The notes under the pieces: model-generated
Databases searched by the model: none
What the model was told of the DNA's origin: nothing
Seen by the model: only the letters and a program-made list of their open reading frames with translations
Source: Rhodamnia argentea
Lineage: Eukaryota; Streptophyta; Magnoliopsida; Myrtales; Myrtaceae
Direction of reading: 5' to 3'
Assembly (NCBI RefSeq): GCF_020921035.1
Contig: NC_063154.1
Coordinates: 1,240,001-1,304,000, forward strand
Length of the DNA: 64,000 nt
Program-made: the position numbers and the translations under genes
Shown: positions 11,318-24,292 of the stretch, in pieces
Numbering within the stretch: the first letter of the stretch is position 1
How the letters are laid out: each line of letters starts with the position of its first letter

Positions 11318-12064
11318 GTTCCATTCTTCGCCTCTTATTTGCTGGCTTGTCAAAGTTTGCTTGTTTTGATATGAAAACTTGCTCATGTATTTACGCACCT
11401 CCTGCTGCAGAGTGCTTGAAGCAATTGTTTGTGCATAACTCCTTAATTCGTTGTGCCATTCTCGTCTTTTTCATTTTTCTTTCTGAAGGAGATTTGTCTT
11501 ATCAAGTTCTCATGTCGTCATCAGAATATCTGTTTGACCATGGCATCACCAGACAACAGGTTTCTAATGCATCTACATCTTGATCCGTCTGTGTCAAACT
11601 AAACGTAGAAAATTTGCAAGAAACCAGATCTGGCAAAAGACATTCCGTAATTTTCAAATGGAGAAAATCCTAATAATCTCTCCTCCACCTCTGGGCATAT
11701 CCAGCATGCAAAATATTTCAGAAAGTCAGAGAAATATCAAGGGGAAGGACTGTCTTCACCGGTCGCTCTGGCCCCTTCCAAGAGTTAATTTCCCATTATG
11801 ACACTAAAAAATTTGAATAGGCATGTAAGATATTATCCAACAGGGTGTAGGTCAAGTGCACGGAATTGCAACACGAAGCAAAATAAATGGTTTACGTGCC
11901 TCGTTTTCCTGCCAATTGACTCCCCAGCAATCAGTTATATCGAGAATAATAAGTGGAACATGATAGTGCAGCCTGCAAGCAGAGTTCCGTGAAGGAAATC
12001 TGCTTTACAGAAGTCATCTTGATCCAAACAACGTTGCCATGTTCAAAAGGCAGAGTGAAAATAC
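11318..12064. other. 3' flanks of convergent ANN3 and OSCA genes
   Basis: The region holds the 3'UTR of the plus-strand annexin gene and, at its right side, the 3'UTR of the minus-strand OSCA gene. No additional coding gene was recognised. Confidence 0.5.
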
Positions 12065-15000
12065 TCAAGCTGGAGACTCTGAAGTAGACACTAGCGGCTC
12101 CGTCGAGCTTGACTCTGATGGTGCAAGGTTCATGGGCCGTAAAAATGGCGGACAATACGAATCTTTTGCAATCTCGGAACAAAGTCCCAACTGGTTGCTC
12201 TTCTTATCAAATTCATCATTTTCAGTAGCATCCTGTCCATGCAACGGCAGATTAATCCTTGTAAGGTGTGGGTGGGGAACCCCACTTGTAAATAACTCAA
12301 AAGGACAACCGTAGTGTGCATAAATCAGAAAAGAGAGCCATGTCACTGCAAATACATGTCAATATGGTGCACAGATTATGCATGGAAAGCTGAAGGTACA
12401 CGTGAGTTTTCTTTCTGCTGTTTTAGCTCAAGCATCAACGGGCGAATTGAAAGAGTCCTAATTAGGGCGTTGAAGCAACCAATACGAGAAAACTAGTCAG
12501 GCAATAACCCAATATGCCAGGAAGATGAGTGAAACTTGAACGTAATGACAAACTAGCTAATACCCATAAACAGGAGCCATAGTCAACAAAATAGTTTTTT
12601 TTTTTTTTGGTCGAAAGTCAACAAAATAGTTGGCAAGCTAAAACTATGACAGTATGCATATGTTCGTGCAGAAGTATTTGCACATATCCTGTAGAAGATA
12701 CAGAACTCAAACAGGCTGTTTGTTCGTCTTCTCTGATAGGTTGAATAGAGAACACGGATAACGAAAAGTGACATGTAAAAAGGATTCCAGACTACTGCGC
12801 CAATTTACTCCTGTGATCATGTAAGCCAGATCTACTCGTTAGTGAAATATTGTCCTTCATTTTCTGTCCAAGTTCCTACTTTGACAAACATCCAGAATCT
12901 GAAAGCGTTTCCAGTCAAACTGTAGCAGACAAATAAGATAGGACTAAAGGACCAAGTAAACATAGGTAATCTCCAGTGCCTAAAGAGGCTGCAAACAACG
13001 GGGTAAAGCCAATTTGTGAAGCTAACACAAACATCTAGAAAATTCATGTTCAGAACATAAGGATGACGAGGATAACAAGTAAAATAGTAACAGCGAAGCT
13101 GCATGAACACCTGTATGGAGTAGTTGCGGAATGTAGGATAGAAACGAAGCTTGCAATACCCATTGAACAACAAAGAGAACAGCAGAAGTGGAACTGTGCA
13201 TATAGAAGCAGCTGGCTTTGACTTTAGTCCGAAAAGGCCTATCATCGTGACTTGCATGAGAATTATTGCGACGAGAATGTAGTGATGAATGTATGGCCAA
13301 TACTTTCCACACGTCTCATATGTAACTTCGTACACATCTGCAATCTGCAAAGCAGTGAAACATAAGTTTTTTATGCAACGAGAGTTTTGTCTCTCGTATC
13401 TACAATTCTTTACACCAACAAATCAAGCCAAACGGAATCACAAAAGTTTGACTATATATCAATTACACCAAGCAAAAGGATAAGCAAACGCTAATGATCA
13501 AAATATGCAAGAAGCATGAAATGAAAACAAATCAAATACTCTTCTCATACGCAAATAATACTGCTGGAACTAATTGTTGTTTCATTTTCCAATTTTAGGA
13601 TAGCTTATCCCACTCTACTGATAAGCCAGACCAACAAAATCTCTCAGTGCAAAAGTAACCATTCCTTTTGAGGACCTATAACATGGATGGCCCAAAATAG
13701 CACGGAAAGAAGGAAGTGCACATACTTGCCTTTTTATCCTATCATGCACATGTATGAAAGCATAAGTTTGCAATATTGTATACCCACTCTCCAATTATGA
13801 ACAAACTATAGTTTGGACAGCATATGAATCTTTTCAAACACTTACAGTTCCAACTTTGATTTTCTATCTGGTCATAAGTAAAAGCAAGCAAAAGCTCTGC
13901 AAATCGATTCTTATTCTACCCACTCTGTATGCAGAAGGCCTAGCTAATTTGAGCATAAATTTTGACAGAGACATTCGGAAGAACAACCTCTTTGAGAAAA
14001 CTATCCACATATACATGAAGCCCCCCTCGGCATAGTTCAGTCTCTTCACAATATTACTCACCATACATGGAACTTTCTTATTGCTGCAACTAAGGAATCC
14101 CCGAGCTTGAATAAGCATGTAGAATGAGTGTGCATGTGTATGAGTGAGTGGGTAGATGGAGAAAAAATTTATCCATAATGAACCTTTGGACACGAGGATG
14201 CTTAGAAAACTAACCTGGTTTATATACACGACATATCCCAAGCAGAAGTAGCAAATGAGAAATGGCAGTAGCAACGGTGCAACTAGCGCATACACCATTC
14301 CAATTAACATCGCCAATGAGACCACAGGGATAACTCTAAAATAAGGTAGAGAATAAAGGTATGGTTTTTTCTCCTTCCCACGTCTATAGGTGAGTGACTT
14401 GATTAAATCCCACAGAAGTAATCCAGGCTGAAGAATCTCCAACGAGAAACCCGACAGCCCATCTGTCAATATGTATGTAATGAAAAAATCTCCCTGAAAG
14501 AGAAGAAAAAGATTTAGCGTATGCATCATGGATAGAACAGATGCCAGGTAATGCTGATAAAACAAATGAAGGTACCTACACCCATGCAGATTAGGCAAAT
14601 CAACTAGTAAATCAGAGAAAATGAAGCGTAACTCTAATCCCAGATATCTTTCGCATGATAACATTACTTTGGAGGTTCCTTTGACCAGGTTGACTTCTAC
14701 AGTTTTTTAATACTTCTTCACATTAAATTTCAACGCATTGTGCAAATTATCACTGTAAAAATTGTGCATCGTGACTGAGTGGATATCCATGCGCCCACGG
14801 GAAATAGTGCAGCTTGCCTTAAAGTTTTTTTGTTTTTTAGTGTTTCCCTCGTTATTTAACAGGTTTTAGCCAGTAAGAAGATGACTTCAGGCACATGAAA
14901 AAAACGGGGGCATAAGTGAACTGAGATATCCTTACTTGAGCGGAAACAGCCCTAGCAAGATGACTTGGGAAGTTCTTTGGATGAGTAACTGATTCTCCTA

Positions 15001-17738
15001 TTTCATCGAGCAAAGATCCAGACACCAAACTCAGAAAGAAAACATTTCCCACTAGAAAGTAGAACACCATGTCACAAGCTTTCAACTCTTCCTTGCTCTT
15101 TGATACATAACCTGCTAGTTTAGCCATCCCAAGCATTGCAAAGGGAATGACGTATATAAATCCATTGAGGATGACACTTGGCAGATACCCCGTCACGATG
15201 GAACTCAAACCTGGTCTGCAAACCAATCAGCGCATCAGAAAGGACAACCAAGTATATGTCACAGAGAGAAGCTGTACATTTGACGAGCAAAGCACAATAA
15301 GAATGTCAAGCAACTCTATGTACTGGTCTTAAGGATATTGCAAAAGACCATGCCTAATCCGTACATTCACGAGAATTGGCAGTCGTATACTTCATTAACA
15401 TGGCTGTTTGAACTCAATTTATATCTTGAGTTTAGAAGTGCGTGTTATTTAGATCCTATCTAGCATGCCACAGAACGCTCAGAGACCTGGAGGCGGCCTG
15501 TTCACAACTGGGTAGATGGTGGACTTCCTAACCTGTTGCAAGTAAGCAGGCCAGGTGTAGTCCCTCTTCCGGGTTAACATGTTGCAGTACTATACAAACC
15601 CTAACCATCTGACCAAAACATTACCAAAGGAATAGGAAGAGAAAACTAGTGAAATCATCAATTTGGAATGAAAGATAGTTGTCTCCTGATGCTTTATTTT
15701 GTACATAAGCTGCTGCTGCTGTATACTGGCAGCATCCATAGTCCATAACTGTGTTTGTTGCAATTTCGGCTTGCGCACGTGGAAATATTCAATAAGAAGC
15801 CAATTCCCAGCATCATGATGGTTAAAGATTTAGCAAACCACAATGCCGTTAGCTTTACCACTAATAACAAAGTGCACACTGCTCTCTTTAAGATCTTCTT
15901 GCACAATAATCACCTTAGTGAAACTATTCAAGTGCCTAACAAACTCAAATATCGTAAGAACTTGATGGGGACAAGAACCTCACATCAATTGCACAGCCAT
16001 GGCTGGAGGAAACCACTTCTTAAGCTTCTCAAATCTGGCTATTCCTTGAACAGCAGTCACTGGAACAGCAAAAAAAATAGTAAGGAGTGTCGCTGCAAGA
16101 ATGACTCCAATTTTGTAAAGCGGCAAAACTCTATTTGGAATTGCCAGATTCTTCCATGATACATCTCTTGGTTCTGGAGCCACTTCAGTGGTCCATAAGA
16201 GGGGATGTGAATGTTGCTGAGATTGTGCAGCTAGGGCAGCACCCCATCGGGATTTGAATATAACAAAAGCAACGGGCAACTCCTGCAAGATTGGAAAACT
16301 CAGAAAACTGGATATTTTGGTCTCCAAGGAGCTGCAAATATAGTATGAAGACTTTCGCCTGATGAACTATTTTCAATCAAGACAAGCATAAGAGGCACAT
16401 AACAAACCACACGTATGCTTTCTAGCTATCCGTATTCGTTGGACTCCTTTTTTGGTTTCAAATGAAGTTAAAAATTCTCTCAGCTAACTCTTGATCAAAA
16501 TCAATTTTACCTAAAGAAGGGCATGCCAAGGTAACAAATACCATTAAATTTTTCTTCTCTCCCATCTCATGGCCAAGAGATGGGATTGGGGAACAAAATT
16601 CTTTTAAATGGAGAACAATGTCCAAATTCTTCAAGTCTGGCACATTATAGTCAATCCCCTGACTATCTGAAATTACTAAATCATAGTTTTGATGCATTAC
16701 CCGAAACTTTTCTTAATTCATTGCCACCAAAATTTTGCAGCACTTGAATCTTTAACATGTGGACAATGCTTTAACTGTTGTCAGAATTCTAGTCATGTTA
16801 TGCGAGTACTAGGACAATAATGCAGTGGCAGAGAAAGAACATTTTGCAACAAAAAAAGGAAAGTCAAATTCATTTGGACTATCAATTCGAATAAAATGCA
16901 ACTGGATCTAGCATGGGTTAGCAAATTGTGCAAAGGCTTCTAATTATACGAATTGAGCTAATCGGATTTTTTTAGGAACATATCGAGAGAGAATTGGATT
17001 TGGTATTATCCCTGGAGTAACTTTTATCAGTTGAGCGACGGCATCGGGGTCTTTTCTTATTTTTTTCTGTTACTAGAAAAAAAGAAAAAAATTATCTAGT
17101 TACAATTTTATATTTCTAGCGAAAGAGAGAAGTCAAGGATACAGATCTATGCATAATTTGTGATAACATTAACTTGCATTCAAAGATAGAAATACGTAGA
17201 ATTCACCCAGTTATCAACATATTACAAACAGTGTATAGAGAACAAAATGAGTGTCAGTAGATGTAATTGTTGAGAGAAAGTAAAGAACCTTATCTTGAAG
17301 CATATCTTCACACTGTAACTGATGGATCCTATGAGAAAGTTCCTGAAGCTTCTCCTCTAGCAAGGTTATTTTGGCAGAATCTTCTCCATTAGTGCACAAG
17401 AGTAGGAACTCTCTGTTATGTTTCTCCACACTGGATCTCTTTCTAAGATCCTCTATCTTCCTTGCAGTAGATTTTGCCTGGTCCTGCACGACATACTTCT
17501 AGATTGTTGAAGGAAATAAGCCAGAAATGAAATGCATCACTCATAAAGCAGAAAAGGTACTCGAAGAAGTATACTAAGCAAAGAAAGGCACTCTGTGACC
17601 AGAAAGATATTTAGCAAAATAAAAGAAGGATGGAGAACCATGATCTAATTGTCAAATGGTATGAAAAAAGACCAGGACACTTCCAAATACAATCATTTTT
17701 CAACTCTAGTGAAGGTTTCATGAGCAGCCATCACAATG

Positions 17739-17793
<55 letters not shown>

Positions 17794-19532
17794 TTCTAAT
17801 TGCTCCATGTCTTTCATTTAATGCAGAGTTTGACCCCCCAAGACAGCTAATAAGCAACCAAAGACAAAATCTTATGTAGACTTGAAAATGCCACCAACTA
17901 TGATGCTTCAATTAGAGATGTCTCTCGTCAATGTGAAATGTGGTATTTTCAATAAGTGATGCCAAGAAAGGAGAATGCAATCTACCATTCTCAAATCAAA
18001 TAGGAAGTAAACTTGTGGAGTTCCTTTTTAGAGGCAAAAATGCAAAATCCAAAAGAATGGCATAAAAAAGAGTGACCTTGTACAGTTTTGTCTTACCAAA
18101 AGATCCTCGAGATAGCTTCCATTGAACATCATTTGGTAAGAATGATAACTGTAAGGATGATGCTTGGAGAAAAAGTGGTCAACAGAACAACCACGAGCCT
18201 TGTGACCAGTACAAAGAGGAATTCCTCGAACTAAGACAGTAAATTGGTCTGGCCGATGTCTAATAATCTGAAGTTGGTGGATCCTTTTACCCAAGATCTC
18301 CTTATATTCCTGAAGGGAAAATGGTCAGCCATCACTGCAACATTTTTGAATTGATGTTAAAAAGCACTGTGGAAAGGTCGTTCCATCAATCAAAGGACTA
18401 AACTTTCAGTTAAGTGAGCTGGATGAACAGCAAGGTGCCTTGAGTTCATCTAGAGAGGACTTCAGTCGTGCTCCAGATTTGCAACCACAGACCCACCTTG
18501 TAAAGAAGGTATAGCCCATAGAAAGACATCAACCACAAGCAAGTGAAATGCACCCAAAGCCTGGAAATGACGAGGTAAAAACGAATAAGCACCTTCAGAG
18601 TATCAGCCAACCCCGGTTCATCAATTCATTTGTCATTTATTTAGCTAAAAGCTATCATGCATTGATCGAACATCAGACAAAAAGGAATGCACAAAGATGA
18701 CGCATAACAGGCAATCATCAATCGGATGATGATCTGAAGTTACGATTGATATATCCTCCCATGAGCGACAGAGCGGCACATTAGTTGCAGTTCTATTAAC
18801 TCTTACCACCAAAGACCTCACATGTTACCATAGGATCCAGCATCTGCTTATGCGTGACGGTATAAGTGTTTAATGGCGTGTCGAATGTTTGATTTGTTCA
18901 ATTGACATGTCAGTTGCAATAAGCCCATCATGTTCCCATCTACTCAGAACATGGCATCACTCAGTTCTCTTAATTACATGAACACAACACTGTGAAAGTG
19001 AAGTAGATAGTCTCACCCTCACCTGTCCGAGCCTTTTCTGATATTAGATATCGCAAGAGAGTCCATAGACAGGTAATCCACAGGCGGTCCATCCTGGCCA
19101 TTATAGTTCACTGGCAGAAGGATCACTAATCCAATGAGGGTGCAAGGCAGAAAGAATTTGATTCTGCAACCAGATTATTGCATAACAAAGTCCATTAAAA
19201 GGCGCAACAAGTGCCTATGCGCAAACTGTACTGCGGAACTAATCGAACCCGAACTTGAAGAGCCGGATGATGATGAGGGCGTCGAGGCCGCTGGACTGGA
19301 CGATCTCGTCCTCCGTGACGCGGAAGGCCCGCGGGATCCACGAGACGGAAGGGAGGAAGCGGCGGAGCGTGAGTGGGGGGTCGAAGGGGATGTGGTGGCG
19401 CTTCGCGAGGCGTCGCGCGTAGTAGACGGGAGCGTTGGAAGGCTGCTTCTTGAAGACGGAGAAGAGCGAGAGGACCACCAAGGCCAAGCCGATGTTGATG
19501 GAGGCCGATGCGAGGAGGCTCTGCGGATTCAT
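12065..19532 (-). CDS. OSCA/CSC1-like mechano- and osmosensitive cation channel, ten exons
   Basis: Exons in transcript order: 19532-19249, 19163-19023, 18560-18497, 18309-18097, 17483-17289, 16282-15984, 15215-14936, 14493-14215, 13344-13111 and 12232-12065. They join in frame to 718 aa, near the usual 700-770. The protein starts MNPQSLLASASINIGLALVV (first membrane helix). It continues through LVILLPVNYNGQ, a long cytosolic loop (about residues 165-310, with FTVLVRGIP), KELPVAFVIFKSRWGAA, the pore-side helices PGLSSIVTGYLPSVILNGF, and a helical bundle ending FYPTFRNYSIQ. The DUF221/OSCA family forms plasma-membrane Ca2+-permeable channels gated by membrane tension. Similarity is closest to the RXW8/HYP1 group (At3g54510 type) from memory. 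The exon 1 donor (GG|GTTCGA) is weak. The last exon, 0.9 kb further on, was chosen because its NDEFDKKSNQLG..AKDSYCPP tail resembles the family C-terminus; it is the least certain part. Confidence 0.9.
12597..12615 (-). mobile_element. Very short poly(A) retro-insertion with 16-bp target duplication
   Basis: The 19 bp between two perfect copies of AGTCAACAAAATAGTT (12581-12596 and 12616-12631) read on the minus strand as TTCGACC followed by twelve A. A poly(A) end plus a 16-bp target duplication is the mark of LINE-machinery insertion. Only seven non-A bases were inserted. It lies outside the coding exons. Confidence 0.75.
17742..17790. repeat. (GA)n microsatellite in an OSCA intron
   Basis: About 24 GA units lie in the intron between OSCA exons 4 and 5. 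Confidence 0.95.
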
Positions 19533-19586
19533 GGCCACAGAGAGAGAAGAGCACGACGAGTGTAGAGAGAGAAAACAGACGTTGAA

Positions 19587-19621
<35 letters not shown>

Positions 19622-19807
19622 CGCGTCGTGTAATGTACAGGTGCCACCTTTGCATGGTGGACGCGAGGGAACGTTATGCTTCTGCAACTGTCAGCGCTTC
19701 TTACTTGATCCGCTGCGGACGACTTCAGAATTCAAGGTCCCATCAGAGCCGTTGCCTGACTCAGCTGTTAGATATCTGATCCGACGGATTCTAATGAATA
19801 TTGGCAA
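19533..19807 (-). promoter_or_regulatory. 5'UTR and proximal promoter of the OSCA-like gene
   Basis: The minus-strand leader contains a CT run (GA on plus, 19591-19619) starting about 60 nt upstream of the ATG. An in-frame upstream ATG, giving MQRWHLYITRR, exists at about 19655. The MNPQSLL start was preferred because the upstream extension is only translated CT repeat. Confidence 0.5.
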
Positions 19808-20497
19808 AGCTTTTTGGGATAAGTAAATTGAAAACCTTAAACCTTGTTATGAAAGTATAATTGAGTTCTAAAATTTACAAAAAGTACAATCAAATTCTAC
19901 GACTTATCAAATTGATATAATCGAATCCTTTTATTAATTTCGTCCATTTAGACTAACCGAAAGTACAGATATAGCTTTCTTTTAATATTCCCGTCTCCTA
20001 CATTGGGTTGATGTGGGTAAAACATAAAACATAAGGCTAAAATAGCGTCGTTCTAGCCCAAAGTTTTTATTTTCTAAATCAAAATCTTAATTAAATACAA
20101 CTAAAAAATAGAAAAGGTTAAAAAAAAACACAAAAAAAAGAGGCAAGCGTTGCCGACCTTGCCGCCGCCGTCGCCGGAAAGGGCCGGTGGAACTGGAAAG
20201 CGCCCGCCGCCCTTGCCCTTGCCTCTTTTTTTTTCTTTTTTGTATTTTATAAAAGTACATTTTTTTTTGTTTTATTCAATTGAGGTTTTGATTAAAAAAT
20301 AAAATTTGGGTCGAAATAACATCATTTTAGCCACTACGTCAACCTTTTTCATTGAAAGAGTTAACGGAAGAACTAGATTGCACCAATATGACAAGTTTTA
20401 GAACTTAATTGCACTTTTTTTTATAAGTTTTAGGGCTCAATTGCACTTTTATAACAAATTTTAGAATTTTCAGTTCACATATCCCACAAACTTTTTC
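19808..20497. mobile_element. Non-autonomous inverted-repeat element with GC-rich core
   Basis: The left arm (about 19808-19925: GATAAGTAAATTGAAAACCT, then GAAAGTATAATTGAGTTCTA) is mirrored by the right arm (about 20380-20497; reversed GATATGTGAACTGAAAATTC, then AAAAGTGCAATTGAGCCCTA). A short GC-rich insert (about 20140-20222, with CCGCCGCCGTCGCCGG) sits between them. It is the same architectural class as the element at 6858-7747 but with a different end sequence. It ends about 275 bp upstream of the OSCA start codon. No coding capacity is seen. Confidence 0.65.
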
Positions 20498-20973
20498 ACC
20501 GCTCTCCTTTTTTATTTTCTACCCAAAAGTTTTAGAATTGCCGGTTGGGTCTTGAATTCGATACGTTCTCCCATTGTGATGGTCCGAACATTTTTTTGCT
20601 TCAATGAGGTCCCCGAACTTATTGACTTTTTCGATGGGCTCTGCATCTGCTAGTATTTTCCGTAGTTAGCGACGGTCAATGGAGTCAACGGAAATAAAAA
20701 AAACGTAATTAGCAACTCGTATCGATAGCCAACTTTCAAAGTATCCTCTGGACTTCCATTTTTCCAAAATGATCCTTGTACTTGAAAATTTGTAAGAAGT
20801 CATCACTGGCAAAGTTTTGTACAACGTGTGGATTTGAAAATATGCATGCACACAAAATCACATGAAAAGATGTCTTTTAGAAGAAAATGCAAAGTCATTT
20901 CCCCTAGAAAAAAATCTTAACTCAAGGTCCATTTATTCAAAATAAATTCATTTTGTTAAGCAATTATTTATAC

Positions 20974-21005
<32 letters not shown>

Positions 21006-21671
21006 CAAAGTAGCTTTGAAGAAAATAAAATAAAAATTGAAAAAAGAGAGGATATGACTACCGGAGAATAGAGATATCACATCACTGAAGCAAATTTGGC
21101 CAAAGCAAATCCATTGCTAATTGAACCGAAGCGTCCAAGCGAGACATCGCTGAGATCGCGACCTTGGGTGTCCCAGGTGAGGCGATGTCGAGGGTCGTGC
21201 AACCTTAGTGACCTAGACCCACACAAAACCTAGAACCCCGGCGATCCAGGCCCATAATCATTGACCCAACGTGCGAACTCAGTCCCTCAGCGACCATCGG
21301 CGAGGCGCTAGACGGATAACGAAATTCACATCCAGGACGTTTAATTCAAGGAGAGAGAACATGAACAGTGATTTCGAGGGCAAAACTAGAATATAAAAAC
21401 ATTAGTGACGGCAAAGTTGGAAGAAAAAATCATTATAATATGGAAAGCAGCATTCCAAAAAAGTGAAATGCCAATGCAGGTTGAGGCTTGCATAGTTAAC
21501 AGACTTCGTTTTTTTTTTTTTTTGGTTGGGGGGGGGTCAAATAGTCTTTGTATTGTTTAAATTGCTTCATAAACTAGGTCGTCTTCTTTTGTTTGGTCCA
21601 TTGGGCTGAACCGGGTTCTTTAGAGATGCTAACTTTAACTCATAAAGTCATTGGGAATGTTGAACCAAGGT
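20498..21671. other. Intergenic DNA with an AT microsatellite
   Basis: A (TA)n run lies at 20975-21004. The stretch around 21130-21310 is moderately GC-rich and repeat-like (GAGGCGATGTCGAGGGTCG), resembling the cores of the inverted-repeat elements, but no ends could be defined. No gene is seen. Confidence 0.5.
20975..21004. repeat. (TA)n microsatellite
   Basis: A run of about 15 TA units in intergenic DNA. Confidence 0.95.
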
Positions 21672-22047
21672 TGCGTTTGGTTCTTTCCTAAAAAAGGGGC
21701 TTTCGGCTGAACGGCGGCCTAGTTCATCAACTTTGAATTTTCAGCATTTTCGAAATACTGAAATATTTTTTTTATAACTTTGTTAATACCTATCTTTAAC
21801 TTTGTTGTCACAACATAAATTAAAAAAAGTTGCAGATATTATTTCTTCAATTTTGAACAAATTAAAAAATTTAAACTAATCACCCAAATGGACTTTTCAA
21901 ATGTGTTTTTACTAAACCATTTTTCTGTAAAAGTTATTTCTCAAAGTATAATTTATCAAACAGTCTTTGTATTTCCCCAAAGCCCTTTTAGGCTAAACCC
22001 TTTTGCATTTCTTCCAAAACCTCTAGAAAAAGCTGAACGAAACGCAA
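21672..22047. mobile_element. hAT-like MITE
   Basis: The left end TTGCGTTTGGTTC (21672-21684) is the reverse complement, with one mismatch, of the right end GAACGAAACGCAA (22035-22047). Interior motifs such as GGCTTTCGG and AGCTGAAC also pair across the element. Ends of the GCGTTTGGTT type are common in plant hAT MITEs. An 8-bp target duplication is not clear. Confidence 0.65.
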
Positions 22048-22581
22048 TCCAAATATCTCAACTTTTATCAAAAGGCGTTTGGAGGCTAAAAGTTTTTTGA
22101 GAATATTGAACCGGATGAGCCTTTTAATTACTAACTTATATATTGCACAGTGGAAAAAGCGATAGTATGGACGCCCAGTGTTCGTCTCTTTAGCATTACT
22201 CCCTAATATACCCATTTTCCGGATGAAGCGAGAGCTTCGATGTATTCAAATGTGCTGATACATGCCAACTTTTGAGGTAATATTGTAATTTATTTGTTTA
22301 TTTAATGATCTCACGAGAATCGTCATGTATAAATAGTATAGGTTAAATGCTTGTATTGCACCAATATAGTTTATCATCGTATCGGAACTTGCAAATAAAT
22401 AAGCCAAATCTGATCAAATGACCGATCATATCAGCATTGAAAAAAAGCCAACGGTTATTCAGCAAATGACAATTATATTTATCGAGGTTAATCTTGAAAA
22501 GTAAAAAAGGTGACAAAAGGTGATTTTGTTTTCGACAGATCAATAGATTTGTCTCCACTGGGCATTAGTGAATTTGCTGCG

Positions 22582-23652
22582 GGTGCGCATGGTAACACTT
22601 CTGCTTTTTTTTATTTTTGCTTCTCAGCAAAATTGGATTTTTTTTAAACTTATGCTATAAAAGTTAATTTCTAATAAAAAAAGCGTTTGATAACAGGACA
22701 AAATTTCTACTCCTGGAACAAAAATTTATTTGGTAACGCTTGAAATTTTATACTTCTAAAACATTATTAACACAAAATTTTCTACAAAAAAGTATTGATT
22801 ATAACATAAAATGCATGTTATTCGAGAAAATTAAAATAAAAATACTAACGAATTTACTTATAATTTGTCATTTAATTATTTATGTGAATGGGGACCAATT
22901 TTATGGAGAAAATTATGTTAATGAATGGTCGAGCCCACATATTCACGCTAAAAGTACAAGTAGTTCCGGTATTTCCTCGCTTGTGCCTAGAGGTGTTAAA
23001 CGGGTGGGTCAAGTCAAGTTTGGGTCAAGTTGAATATGGTCAAACCTATATTGACTCATTTAACTCGTTTTGACCCATTTTCATACTGTAAAAATTTAAC
23101 GACCCATACTTGACTCGTATTACTCAAATACTTTTATATTTAACCAAATCATAGAATATGTCTTATAATTTGTTAAGAAAAATAATATTGCTAAAAAACT
23201 ATCGCAATTGATATTATTGTAATTTTTGAATTTTTTTAGAGAATTTTTATTATTATTAAAAAAATATTATTTACTTTTTAAAATAAAAAATTATTTATTT
23301 TGTACTTCGACAATCGGAGATAGCGACCCGACAGTGGCGGGTAGCGGTGGCGGAGATGTTCGGCGATTGGCAACAACAACGGGAGTATGGTTGGGAGTGA
23401 GTATAAAGAGTGATTCGCAGCAAAGAGAGAGATAAAGAGATGCTGAGAATTAAAAGAGGTCAAAGTAAAAGAGAAATTGATGTCGAGAGATTTTTATTTC
23501 TTTTAAATAACTTTTTTTATTTTATTTCTGAAAGTAGGTCGAAAATAACTTTTGAAGCAAAAAATTACTTCAGAAATATAAAAATAAAATTAAGTGATCA
23601 AATGAATTTTTATTTCAGAAATTACCTTATCAAACATATTGTTATCCGTACC
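22582..23652. mobile_element. Large non-autonomous hAT-like element with nested repeat
   Basis: Ends pair as GGTGCGCATGGTAACA on the left and, reversed, GGTACGGATAACA on the right; internal subterminal words (GCGTTTGATAACAGG, TTTGGTAACGC) are of the hAT type. A second repeat, about 22988-23125 (GTTAAACGGGTGGGTCAAG, GACCCATACTTGACTCG), appears inserted inside. A GC-rich patch with GGCGGGTAGCGGTGGCGG lies near 23325-23400. No transposase frame is seen. It ends about 640 bp upstream of the LNK2 start. Confidence 0.5.
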
Positions 23653-23916
23653 TTAATTTACCACAAAATGTCAATGTGTAATCCGTTGATAAGACCAATG
23701 AAGGAAAAAGGGGGTTTTATCTGGTTTTCGCCGTCACCAAATTGAAAGCGACGTCCCAAACCAAGCGAACCACCAGCTCGACTCGTCACACGGCCCACTC
23801 ACTCCCCAAATGAAACCTAAATGCAGCCTAAATGAAACGCCAAATCCCCGTCTCCACCAATGGCGTCGGAGAACTAGATCCACCTTTCCTGGCCACAAGT
23901 TCAGATTCGCCCCCTC

Positions 23917-23998
23917 ACACGTGTCGGCGACCCAGAACCACCCAGCCCTCACTCGAGAAATTACAATCACCATCACTAGTCGCACGTGACGTCACGTG
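23917..23998 (+). promoter_or_regulatory. G-box cluster upstream of LNK2
   Basis: A perfect 16-bp palindrome CACGTGACGTCACGTG lies at 23983-23998: two G-boxes flanking a GACGTC C-box. A second palindrome, ACACGTGT, lies at 23917-23924. They sit about 295 and 370 bp before the LNK2 start codon. CACGTG and GACGTC elements are bound by HY5-type bZIP and PIF-type bHLH factors in light signalling, which suits a light- and clock-regulated gene. No evening element (AAAATATCT) was seen in this promoter. Confidence 0.7.
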
Positions 23999-24292
23999 GA
24001 CTCTAGGCCCTCCCACTCCCACACGAGTCTCTCTCCCTTGGGGAAACAACTGTGTGCTATGTGGAGAAGGCTTCGTCTTGTACCTATGTCCTGTTTCTCT
24101 CTCTCTAAAAGTCAGTCTATCTCTCTCTCTCTCTGCGTGTCTTTGTGGCCTGTTATTTCCTGGGGTTGAAGAATTAATGGCCTTTGTGATTGTTTTGGTG
24201 ATCTGTTAGGAAATTGGCCATGTTTGGAGTTATTTACAAGGGTGTCCCTCGACTGGATTTTCATGTAGTGATTTGGTGTTGTTTCACCAGAT

